Positions 47,009 through 58,218 of a stretch of 64,000 nucleotides of DNA are shown here, piece by piece. The stretch spans positions 1,302,001-1,366,000 of the forward strand of contig NBBA01000009.1 in assembly GCA_002794785.1 (NCBI GenBank), given 5' to 3'. Source of the DNA: Coniferiporia sulphurascens (Eukaryota > Basidiomycota > Agaricomycetes > Hymenochaetales > Hymenochaetaceae). Numbering within the stretch: position 1 is the stretch's first letter; each line of letters starts with the position of its first letter. The position numbers and the translations under genes are program-made. Below the pieces are notes generated by a model. That model saw only the letters and a program-made list of their open reading frames with translations. It was not told the DNA's origin and searched no databases.

Positions 47009-50000
47009 ATGGCTCGCTTTGTGGCAGATTTATCATGCATATCGTTCCTGACAGCATATCCGTACCCTGCGTTTATCATACAAGCTAAGCATCCGGCTGG
47101 TCATGGTGCACGTCCTCTCGATCCCGTCTTCGGCAATCCTGCCTTTCGGTCGTTGCTGTTGGGGCATGACGCAGACGCGGAGGAACTCGGGCCTCTTTTC
47201 TGGAAAGCGTTGAAGACGGTACAACAGGCGGAGAGTTTTAGTTCGTGGATAGATAGCGCACGGGATGATCCTAAGGCTAGCCAGGAGATGCTTGTGGTAG
47301 AAATGAGCCTTTCCTGGACTCCGATGGATGCAAACTCCGTTTTCTTGGAGTTCACACAAACAGCGTTTGATGATTACACCGTCTGTACGTCTACCCCGCG
47401 TTCTCCATTACCAAAAGCATGGCTTCCATCGTCCGTCCCCTTGAGCCCAAGCTCTTCGTCGCGTATGGGTCGAGATTTCAATATGCGGTTCCCCGATTTC
47501 CCTCCTCCGCATTCACAAGCCCATCTTAACCCATCTCAAATGGGTCCGATGGCATATCCCGCTTTCACACAGAGTTCGCGCTCTCCGTCTCAGAAACCAG
47601 AGCCAGGGATGAGGGAAATGATCGAGAACTACGCTTGGCACCTTACTCCGCTCGGCCCGCGTAGCTCTTGGTCCGCAACCCTTCAGATGGCGGTTTCGTA
47701 CGTTCTTACGAATCCATATCCGGTAAGTTTAGCCAACGGCACTTTACATGGACTCAATAATAACTCAAAATAGCTTGGTCTTTGGTGGGGTCCCGAGCTT
47801 GTCTTGTTGTACAACGACGCGTTCAAGGAAGCGGCGGGCTATATGCACCCCGAAATCTTTGCGCAATATGGGAGCCTCTCATATGCCAAAATATGGGAAA
47901 GCGTTGGGCCACTTGTGAAGAAGGTCTTCGCAGGAGAGGCTGTGGCCAGGGAGGATGGTGCGATGCCACTTCAATACTCTATTATCAGGATTTGACGCCC
48001 ATGCAGATCTTCTGTTCATCGACCGCATGACTGAGGCCAGGCTTCCAGAAGAAACCTACCATAGCTGGAGCTGGGTGAGCATTGCCCCATTAACATATCA
48101 AAAGCTGACTAAAGGCTAATTCAATAAGGTTCCAATCGAGGAAGAAGGGATAGTCAAGGGTTTCATCAATGGCACTTTCGGTGAGTTGACCCCTGCCCTA
48201 TTTCTGCGTTCCAGGTTCTGATGTAACGCAGAGAATACGTCCAAAGTCATCACAGAAAGAAGGATGCTGTTTCTACGGGACGTCGCAAACAAAGCAGGTG
48301 AGGGGTTCATCTTGTCGCGGCATCGTGCATGTTTTATCATTGCTATTGCAGGACTGGCAAGGACTCAAGCTGAGTTTGCTTCCACGGTACTGAGCGTGCT
48401 CCGTACGTGTGGTGTTGAGTGAGGACATTGTATTACATCATCACCCTGAGACTATAACGATCAAAACTTGTAGTTGTCCCTTTGCTGCTTTCTACACCGC
48501 GTCTGTGAAAGGTAGGATATAGTCTCGGCCCCGCTTCCTTGGCATTTGTCTTACAAATCATCTTAGGAACCGGGTCTTCATCGTCCCATCAGCCCCGTAC
48601 TTCGTACCTGCGCAGGTCCGTCGATGATCCGCCTATAAGGGTCGAGTTACGTTGTGCTGGTGTAGTAGGCGTGCCTGATTCGCACCCCTCGGTTCCGCAA
48701 GTACATGAAATTTACCTCGACCCGCTCACACTCCATGCAGCCACGAAATCTCGATCGGGGAGCGCTTCACCCGCTCCGTCTTGCCGTTCTAGGGAGTCGC
48801 CCTCAGGTCTGCGCTCCTCGTCTTTGACACCCTCCTCTACGGCCACAGCTGTACCCTCAGTAGGGTCCTACACCTACTCGTCCGGATCGCCCATTCCTTC
48901 TAGTTCCTCTCCTCTGAATGTTCTCGAGCCTCCCGTGATATGGCCATTCGCGGACGCGTTCAGCTCGCGAAAACCCGTGCACGTTCCGTCAATCCCGGAC
49001 TACGCCGTCGAGGGTTTCGAGCTGCGCAGCTGGGGAGAGCATGCCCGCGAGGCGATAGTGATCCCGATCGTCATGGATGACACTGACATTCCTGCTGCCA
49101 TGCTAGTCATGGGACTGAACAGCCGAAGACCGTACGACGAAGACTACGCCAGCTGGGTCGACTTGTTCCGACTCTCGCTCAATGCGTTACTCACCGCCGT
49201 TAAGGGAAGAGAGGCTGATCTCATACGCGCCGAGTGAATGAAGTTGCTTCAGTTTGTCTTTTCCAAACAAACTGACACTGTTTTTCTAGACACCTCGCAG
49301 AATTGGATAGCGCCAAAACGGCTTTCTTTAGCAATGCCTCTCACGAGCTGCGTAAGCTGGAGGTCCTTTTGCCACCTAACTTCTTCCGTTGATAGGCTTT
49401 GAAGGAACTCCTTTGACTCTTATACAGGGTCCATTACAGGACTCGATTGCAAACCTGCCAGAATCGAATGTTAAGGACAGCTTAAGAATGGCTGCGCGGA
49501 ACGTAGTGCGGTTATCCCGACTCGTTGACTCGCTCATGGACTTCAGCAAGCTTGCTGCAAACAAATTAGAAGGTGTGTCCGGAACTTATGATTAATTCCT
49601 CATGCTCAATCTATTGTTACCACAGGTCGCTTCAGACCCGTTCAGCTTGGAGGGTACACAGCGGATCTCGCTTCACTGTTCCGAAGGTGCGCTATTTGCA
49701 GGGTACCTTTGCACTGGGAGACAAAGCTTATCGAAATGGAACAGCGTGATAGAGAAAAGCAATATCGAGGCGAGACTCGAATTCCCATCGCTCGTGATCA
49801 CCTGGCTAACAATGTGACTGCAGTATGTCGTCGACTGCGATACTACTGACAAGCAAGCCAGTTATATTGACCCAGAGTAGGCGTGCCCTCTTAGCCTCTA
49901 CAATTGATTCGCTCATCACTAGCTAGCTTCTGGGAGAAAATTGTGTTCAACCTCATTGGAAACGCCTTCAAGTGTACGTTTTATACATAAGGTTCGTATC

Positions 50001-53000
50001 GGCTGGATCCGTATGACAGCACCCCTTCTATAGACACGTTGCGCGGTTCCATTCAAGTTATGCTCGAATACGACGATGACCACGCTTACTTTCACGTAAA
50101 AGATACAGGTGTTGGAATTCCCGAGTCCGGTATGATCGCATTCTACTTAGAACTGCGATGAATCCGATACTGACACGAGGTGTATCAGACATCAATAAAG
50201 TTTTCGATCGATTTCACAGGGTGGATGTAAGCTACCAACGACCACCCGTCCTCTTAGTGTCTCTTGATGATCTAATTTTCTAAAAGGCCATCAGTCGGAG
50301 TCACGAAGGCACGGGGATTGGACTAGCGTTAACAAAGGTATGCGGTTCCATACCGTATACTTTACCATCAAGCTCTAAAAGTCACCCAGGAACTTGTAAA
50401 GCTGCACGGAGGAAGCCTTTCTGTGAGATCAGTCACCGAAGAGGAGTCGGCTGAGGAACACGGCAGTTGTTTTACCGTCGTGCTCCCCCTTGGGAAAGAG
50501 CATCTCCCGGAAGCCCATATCGTACAAGACATCACCGATCTCCCGCGGCATCGATTGTACGCGCGTGGCATAGTCGACGAGGCTATTCAGTGGTCTTCTC
50601 GACAGCCAGATGAGAGAACACCGAGTGAATCTAGCGACTCTGGAGGAAGTAGCGAAAGTGGCAAGATGGATCCTACCACACTATTCTTTGTTAAAAGTGA
50701 TGTCATCTTGCTTGGTACGTGGATCATTAAACCCCGTTAACCATAAAGAATCAGTGTCTAATCAAATACTAGTTGATGATAACGCCGATATGCGGAAGGT
50801 GAGTGCCGACGAAACAGCATACAAACTCACTTAACTTCATTTTTATGACGATTCACACTTTCGTTTAGTATATCAAATCCTTGTGCGTACGAGTTGCTAC
50901 TCGGGAAGTCCTCTTATCTAATTCATACCCATACAATCCGAAAGGTTTATCCCCTTCTGTCGGGTTGTCGAGGCTAGCAATGGCCAGGAAGCTCTCCACT
51001 TGCTTGACGAAATCAAGCCGAACCTAATCCTAAGCGATGTCATGATGCCAAGTACGTTCTTTAATTCAGCCATGCCCGAGAACGTGTGTGGACTCATAGT
51101 GCATTATAATCAGTTTTGGACGGATACGGTCTGATAGCACATGTGCGACAGCGCACCGACACGAGTTTGTTTTTTTGGTCCCGGCTCTCTTCTCGTCTAT
51201 CCTAAAACGTGTCGCAGGACTGACGCCAATAATCCTTGTAACTGCCAAAGAGAGCGAGGAGGCAAGAGTGGAAGGCCTTGTAAGTTTCAGTTGATCTTAT
51301 GCGACGAAGAATATTCAAAACTAAGGCTTTTATTAGCTCTCAGGTGCAGATGAGTAAGCAATTCGAAGCTGCTTCTTCGAAATGTAGTTTTGAGATTTTC
51401 CACCCAGCTATATGAGCAAGCCGTTCACAGTGAGTTATTTTCCAAAATTCGGAGAAAGACCAACGCACAAGGCACACCCTCCCGTATCAGGGAAAGGAAC
51501 TCATTGCACGCGTTCATCTGCAAATGCAGTTGGGTAAGCGCAGAATAGAACTTGAGGTAAGTCACCGGTGCAAGCAAAAAGAATTCAGGAAACGCTAATG
51601 TTCGTTTTTATCAGGCGAAGTTTTTGTATGTGACCACCGAAGATGTCGAACCATGGACTGACACCGCTTATTAGAGAGAGGACACATGAAATTCAGCTGC
51701 TCTCCGATTTATCACCTGTTGGAATCTGCAGGTAGGTATTTATATCTTGTGTTTTATTTCCCGTCACCTCACATATAACGAAGAGCCGATGCCGGACGCC
51801 AGTAAGGAACACGCAGTTCACTTTTAAGACAGCAGCTGATTTTGATCATTCGTGCTTAAGAGTACTATATGGTATGTAAATACGCAAGATGCGGGGATAT
51901 TCAACTAAAGTTGTGCAGTGAATCCTCGGTGGTACGAAATCAGCGGGCACGATCCTGTCTTAAGCAGTAATACATGGTGAGCGCTTACACAAAAAATTTG
52001 GTGCTTGTCTGAGGTCTTACGGTTGCAGGTTTGATTGGTAAGTGCAGCATCTTTGAATTGCGTACGCCTATCTAACGACCGGCTCTTGTAGTGTCCAGGA
52101 AGAAGACCGGCAAACTGTAAGGGATCTTTGGAAGTCGGCTTTTGAGTCTCAAAAGAGTTCGTCATTGGAGTTCCGTAAGTCCTGGCCTCCCTCTCAGTTA
52201 TTATATCGGTCCTGATTATGCATGATATAAGGCTTCGACAATGGAACGTACGCTAAGTGGTCTCTTCAGCCTTTGAAGTCGAATGGCATCTGTTAGTCCT
52301 CCTTTTTCCGAACTTTCTACCCAAACTAACAGATTTTTAAGTGACGGGTTTGATTTCTACGCTCACTGACGTCTCTGACCAACGCCTGTATGAGGCCTCC
52401 CGCCTCGCTCACGCACAAGAAAGAGAGGCGCTCGCTCGCAAGCGCGCTGAAGAAGCGGAAGAAAGGAGGAGGGAAGCGGACGAGCGGAGGCGAGGCCAGG
52501 GTAAGGGATATTTTCACAAAATCAAGATTTTTCAAGGTCAAGACTTAAACGTGCATACATTTGCAGAACTCTTAATAGATGTCACTTCGCATGAGCTCCG
52601 GCAGCCTGTATCTGCGATCCTCAACTGTTCCAGTCTCGTGCGTTCGAACCTCGCCGGACATCGGGACGAGCTCGCTCGCCTGCACTCCAGCAATCGATTG
52701 TTCCAGCCCACCGACGAACTCTTGCAAGCAATCGATGATGATCTCGAGGCGCTTGACGCGATTTATCAGGTGTGTTAGAAAAGTCAAACTTGTGGTGCGG
52801 ATTATTAATTTTTGTTCAGTGCGGACTTGCACAAGGTATTTAGTCGCAGGATAGATCGGTGTCTCAGAATGCTCACTGCTATGACAGAGCGGATTGCCAA
52901 CGACGTCCTGTCTCTATCGCGAATTCAGCTGCAGATTTTGTCCATTCACCCAGTTGAGTTTGAACTTGTCGAAGAAGTCCAAAGAATTGTCTCCATCTTC

Positions 53001-54743
53001 CGCAATGAGTTAAAAATGTTCGTATTATTATTTCCCTCTTTGTCAGTTTACTAACATTCTTCCTTTGTTAGGAAAGGAATTAATCTAAACCTAAATTTTG
53101 GTCAATCATTTAAAAGACTCGGTATTCAGCGCGTTCTCTCAGACAAGTCGCGTTTTGGACAGGTCATGTTCGTAAATTCTCTACTTTATTACGCGAGTTG
53201 CGGTTTATGGTATTTTTTAAACACAGAACAAACCTCTTAAGTAACGGTATCAAGTTTACAGATGTAAGGCTTTACGCTTACCTCACTTTGGACGAATAGT
53301 CTAAGTTATTGTGCTGTAGACATCCAACAATAAACGCGACATCCACGTCAATGTGGATGTTTCTCTCCGGGAGCCAGCTCCGGACGGGCCCTGCGTTCCT
53401 CCGGATGAACCGACTGATTTCGAGAACGAGGGACCATTGGATCCAAACTTGCCGAGTAGGATATTTGTATTCGTGGCCGTAAAAGATTCAGGTCCAGGGT
53501 TAAAACCCGGGGATCTCGCATTGTTATTTAAGCGGTATGAAGCCTTTTGATCTGCGTTGATAATTTTGACGTGATTCATCCCGTAAACAGATTCCAGCAA
53601 GGCTCCGTAGGTGTATTGACGCCTTAGATGCAGAATCCTAGATCTTTAATCAATCTTTTCAGAATTCGCACAATGTCTTTGGAGGTTCTGGCCTCGGCCT
53701 CTTTGTCTCCAGGAAACTATGTGACCTCATGGGCGGACGTATAGATGTAAGGTTTCCGAAGTCCGGATTTTTCAGTTCTATCTGAATCTAATCGGGTTTG
53801 TCCGAAGGTGGACAGCATATATGGCGAGGGCGCGACATTCCGTTTCTTCGTGGAAGCGACGACAGCACCCCCCGTCTTCCGCGTTCACGGCCAACTATCT
53901 GACCAGGATCCTAGTGTGATAATGGGAGGAGTCGTCAAGGCGTCAGGGCCCTTGCAGTTCGTACTTTCAAATTTTGCTTATTTTTAAGGCTAACGCGCGC
54001 CTGCTCCTGATTTATAGTATTCTTGTCACCGAGGACAATCTCATAAACCAAGTAAGCTTCTTTTCCTTCCTTACTATATTATCGAATCCGTATTGATGGT
54101 CGTCTCGCAGACCGTCCTTAAGTAAGGTGCCTTTCACTCCGTTTATATTGTGCGAAATTAACTGGCCAAAACACAGTCGCCAACTACTGAAGGCTGGATG
54201 TACCACATCTCTCGCCAATAACGGCCTTCAGGCTATCGAGAAGATCAGATCTCTTCTTGTCAGAACGAATGGCTGTACGACGTTTGATGCAGTTTTGGTA
54301 AGTTGTCTTGCTTGACTGTCAAGGCGTAAAGAGCGCTGACGTCTGTGCAGATGGACTGTGAAATGCCGGTCATGTGCGAATTATATCGATTCGCGTGAAC
54401 CTTCTGTTAACAATTGTATTTTGCGATTACAGGGACGGTATTACCGCTGTCCGGGAGATCCGGAAACTAGAAGAAGCGGGGGACTTCCCGATCCGTAACC
54501 GTATTTTCGCTCTCACGGGAAATGCACGTGCGGGCCAAATACAGAGCGCACGGGAGGCCGGCATGGACGAAGTCATCGTGGGCATACCTGTTACAGTGTG
54601 ACCCTGCCTAAACTGATTTTTTGCGCGCATGACCTTTCCAGATCAAGCCGTACAGGCTAGACGAGCTCCTCGCGAAAATACAAGAGTCTGTTGCAAACGA
54701 TTTAAGGCGAAATCTTGACATTGATATGATGGTGGACATATAA
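47009..54743 (+). CDS. Dual hybrid histidine kinase (HK-REC-PAS-HK-REC)
   Basis: A large multistep phosphorelay sensor with two kinase and two receiver modules. Start at 47009 (MARFVADLSCISFLTAYPYP). The N-terminal sensor region includes WWGPELVLLYNDAFKEAAGY and a GAF/PAS-like part. Kinase 1: H-box FFSNASHELRTPLTLIQGP, N-box NLIGNAFKY, G1 DTGVGIPESD, then GTGIGLALTKELVKLHGG. Receiver 1: VDDNADMRK, phosphoacceptor Asp in LILSDVMMP, Lys in SKPF. A PAS-like block (LSDLSPVGICR, NPRWYEISGHDP) and a coiled coil (EEAEERRREADERRR) lead to kinase 2: VTSHELRQPVSAILNCSS, NLLSNGIKFTD, DSGPGLKPGD, GGSGLGLFVSRKL. Receiver 2: TEDNLINQT, MDCEMPVMDG, IKPY. Ends TAA 54741-54743. The layout matches the basidiomycete double-kinase type such as Cryptococcus Tco2, which signals to Ypd1 and the Hog1 pathway. 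All key residues are present. Confidence 0.9.
49770..49823 (+). other. Probable GC-AG intron in the histidine kinase gene
   Basis: Frame continuity from KSNIE to YVVDCDTTDK in the first kinase module needs removal of 49770-49823. The 5' border is AG|GCGAGA and the 3' border CTGCAG, with a CTAAC branch-like motif at about 49806. The only GT alternative would give a 30-nt intron, shorter than the others in this window. Confidence 0.5.
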
Positions 54744-55113
54744 CGCCCACAGACGGCAAAATTCTCTTACGATTACGATAATGTTTTCTTTTACCGCGGT
54801 ATCATAGATGTTACGCTATTTGACCATGTTCTTAACATCACTTTCATTTATTTACTTACACTTGCATGTGAATCATCATCGGAATTACACTCATGTATCT
54901 TCATTCGTTTACTTAGAGGCTTGTATCAAATTCATCGTACCTACAAATGTAAAGAAGCCATTCCGGGGTGATCAGCTCTCTTATCTGAATTTGCATCACG
55001 TGATGTATTGCTATCGACGCTTAAAATTCGGACTCCCGTACTATTCGTTACGACCTCTGCTATCCAAAATTCCTGGACAGTCTTGGCTCGGCTACCTCGA
55101 CTGAAGGCTTACA

Positions 55114-57148
55114 ATGAAGGTTTCTGCTCTGCTATCGAGAAGCTCGATTGTCCGACTTAGTTCAGTCTGGTTAGATTGCCGTCCAAGGTTGCTGTCATGG
55201 AGAACTCGACGCGATCTACAACCAAATCGCCCAACTGGAACGGAGAAATAACTACAAAGTTGACTGCTTGCTCGTCTGTGGAGACTTCCAGGCTATCCGG
55301 AATCACCAGGACTTACAATGCATGGCCGTGCCGGACAAGTACAAGAAACTGGGCGGCTTTTATAGGTGTGGGTTTATTTCTGACGTCTCGCCCATATTTC
55401 CTGTTGTGGGCCTGTCCCTTTGAGCTCGAGGGTCAGTTGCCCGCCGATATAAATCCCTGTTTATTTGGCCTTCCAGCGGACACACAAAACCTCACAGAAA
55501 GAAAAGGGTGACTTATGCAAATTATCGCAGATACTACACCGGGGAAAAGGAAGCACCTGTTTTGACGCTCGTTATCGGCGGGAACCACGAGGCGTCTAAC
55601 TATATGTGGGAGCTGTAAGAATCATTATATGCTGGTCACCTGCGGACGAAGGCATGGCCAAGTCAATGGGCTCAATATCTCTTAGGTACCACGGGGGCTG
55701 GCTCGCACCTAACATTTACTTCCTTGGCTTCGCGGGCTGTGTGCAAGTCAATGGAGTCAAAATCGCTGGAGCGTCCGGAATCTACTCTGCAAATCATTAT
55801 AGACTGGGTAGGCGTGTTCGGGGTTTTTGGTGAAACTTTTCCAAAAGCTCAAGGCCGATTTCCAGGCCACTATGAAACTATTCCATATGACAACGGGTCA
55901 ATGAGAAGTATCTATCATATACGGGAATACGACATGTTTCGCCTGTCACAAGTAAGTCATCTCTTTAACCCCACTGGACCTGTTAAAATAGCTTTTCCCC
56001 ATCGTTTCAGCTCACTTCGGTTGATGTTTTCCTGTCCCATGACTGGCCCGCTGGTATCACGCGTCACGGTGACGCCGATGACCTACTTCGCCGCAAGCCA
56101 TACTTCCGCTCCGACATAGAAACAGGAAAGCTGGGCTCTCCACCGGCAATGCAGCTCCTGCAGAAGCTCAAGCCCCAATGGTGGTTTGCTGCTCACCTAC
56201 ATTGCCGATTCGAGGCAGCAGTTGCGCACGGCTCCCCCCGAGAAGCTCAAGGTACGTACAAAACGTTCGACGTGCAGGTGTTGCCTGACTGGACGAATTT
56301 GAAGAGCCGACGAAAGTCGATAACCCAGATGAGATAATCATTGACGACTTCGATGATACAGTTCCTTCGGAGGGTGATAAGGAGACCGGGGATTCTTTGT
56401 CAGAGCCTGTTGGCTCGGTAGCAGTGGACCGAACGCATGCTCCCGAGACTAACCCGGATGAAATTCTACTCGAAGATGAAATGGAAGATGTGGTCCAACC
56501 ACCGCCCGTCCCAAGTACGACCAAGTTTCTTGCATTGGACAAATGTCTTCCGCGGCGGCACTACCTAGAGGTGTCCATTATTGTTCTCATTTAAATTGCA
56601 ATTTAATCTAAATCTATTCACAGGTCATCGACATCCCGTCTTCTGATTCTCCTGAGATGCCGCGGCTGACCTTTGACCCGGAGTGGCTAGCTATCACCCG
56701 CGCGTTTCACTTACATCTTTCTACGGGGCGCACACAGCTTCGTTTGCCAGAGGTAACTCAAGCGGCGCAAAGCATAAAAAGGGAGCTGGAGTGGGTACAG
56801 CAGAATGTTGGAGATAGAGAAAAATGTGACGGCGTAAGAGACGTACACGATTGCCAGGTCTTCTGGCCAACCGCACCAGGGCCTGGGAGCGAAGGGCCCA
56901 ACCGATTCATGCAGCGTCTGTCCTTCTCTCCTTTTCTCCACGAAGATCTAACCATAAAAATTGACGTTTCTTTCCTTCTTTTTTTTCAATTCAAAGCGCC
57001 TTGGTACACAAATCCGCAAACCGAAGCATTCTGCGGGCTACTTGAGCTTGAAAACAAAGTCAACCCGGTTCCAAATGGGGTACGGCTTAACCTTCCTCCT
57101 GTTTCAGGGCCGGTTTTAGTTCCGTCTAAAACGGAGACGCTGGATTAA
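55114..57148 (+). CDS. DBR1: Lariat debranching enzyme DBR1
   Basis: Nuclear metallophosphoesterase that cuts the 2'-5' bond of excised intron lariats. The first exon is only ATGAAG (55114-55119); intron 55120-55174 follows and exon 2 starts ATTGCCGTC, giving [20 protein letters not shown], the expected N-terminus. Metal-site motifs: CCHGELD (Cys and His), [33 protein letters not shown] and AAHLHCRF. Other family blocks are [37 protein letters not shown] and [14 protein letters not shown]. The C-terminal DBR1 domain begins [20 protein letters not shown] after an acidic linker, continues [15 protein letters not shown] and ends at TAA 57146-57148. All catalytic residues are visible. It follows the histidine kinase on the same strand, 370 bp away. 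Confidence 0.93.
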
Positions 57149-57308
57149 TAACGGTCTGACACGGAGGGACAAAAAGGACAAAAAGCGCAAACTGTATTTG
57201 TAGACAGAACGAGTTATAGCCTGCATTTAGTTTTTATTCCTTCTTCTCTATTCTTCAAACAAGGAGAACTCCGCGGGTGTCTGCAAAGCGAAAAAGCCTT
57301 TAAATGCG

Positions 57309-57605
57309 ATGGCAAAGCCTGACTTTGCGTTGTTTGCGGATTCATGTAAGTAGGCGATCTCTGCACTAGCCGGAGTTATCCTTTGTGCCTTTTATGGACT
57401 CGCCAACAACTTCAGTGCTTCAGACTGGCTATCCGAGAAATCCGCCAAGTCGATAAGTGGGCGACCCGCTAACGGCCTAGAGTGGGCAGATGTGCTGGCT
57501 GGGCACATTGTGCCCTGCAACGAACGGGCTCGTGTACTGGGTCTCGACTTGAGGGAAGAGCTCTTTCACCGAGAGCGTGATCACGGACGAGGTAACTTGT
57601 ATTAG
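57309..57605 (+). pseudogene. Small open frame broken by one TAG
   Basis: From ATG 57309 the frame reads MAKPDFALFADSCK, then TAG (57351-57353), then 83 more codons in the same frame: AISALAGVILCAFYGLANNF, LEWADVLAGHIVPCNERARV and on to TAG at 57603-57605. A hydrophobic segment follows the first stop. No intron can remove the TAG, because the nearby GTAAGTAG is too short. It may be a decayed small membrane protein gene or coincidence. No family recognised. Confidence 0.3.
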
Positions 57606-57734
57606 ATAAGCATACGACTATAACCGGACAAGGCCCGAATTCCGTACAGGCTTTCTGCTTTTATATTCCTCTCCCTCATAAACACCTCGATTTCGTCTGG
57701 CACATACACGCAGCCAAGAGAAATCCTTTTCTTG

Positions 57735-57783
57735 CCTTTCTTCGATCCTTCACGTATTCTATCATCTCTCCTCGCATATAACC
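57735..57783 (+). promoter_or_regulatory. CT-rich leader before small gene
   Basis: A pyrimidine-rich block directly before ATG 57784 resembles the leader seen before other genes in the window and supports that start. Confidence 0.4.
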
Positions 57784-58218
57784 ATGCCATCAACGACTAC
57801 TAAGGGCTCGAGTACTGCCACTAGCACTGGCTCGGGCGCGAGCGCGAGCAGAGCCAAGGAGGGCACGCAGAAGCAAAATGGTCACCAGTATGCCGCAGAG
57901 AACGGCGTCAAGGTCCCTGCGGTAGCAAAGGACGCTGCCACTCCCTCTACCGCCCCCGCCGTTGCCGCCACAGTAGAGCGCGAGCAGGCGAAGGAGCCGG
58001 AGACGGAGGAGGACTTGCTGCGTGCATACTCGAAGGAGCTGTACCTCTACACCCTTAACCTGCTCAACGCCGTGCGCATCGACAGTGCGCAAAAGGGTGC
58101 GGGAGGCAAGGCCTACCTACTCAAGCGCACGATCTCGGACATCGGCGTGCCGCTCAAAGGCCAGAGCACAAACGGCGTAGCGAAGGAGGCTTCTGTTGCC
58201 GCCGCTGTGCCGCCGTGA
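57784..58218 (+). CDS. Uncharacterised small protein, 144 residues
   Basis: Single open frame starting MPSTTTKGSSTATSTGSGAS. The first 75 residues are low-complexity Ser/Thr/Ala/Lys and probably disordered. From residue 79 a more ordered, helical part reads EEDLLRAYSKELYLYTLNLL and continues through AVRIDSAQKGAGGKAYLLKR to SDIGVPLKG. No signal peptide or TM helix is seen. The strong codon bias toward GC in the third position and the CT-rich leader support it as a real gene. A later in-frame splice (gtgagt at 58216) could extend it, so the C-terminus is not certain. Confidence 0.6.
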   Translation: MPSTTTKGSSTATSTGSGASASRAKEGTQKQNGHQYAAENGVKVPAVAKDAATPSTAPAVAATVEREQAKEPETEEDLLRAYSKELYLYTLNLLNAVRIDSAQKGAGGKAYLLKRTISDIGVPLKGQSTNGVAKEASVAAAVPP

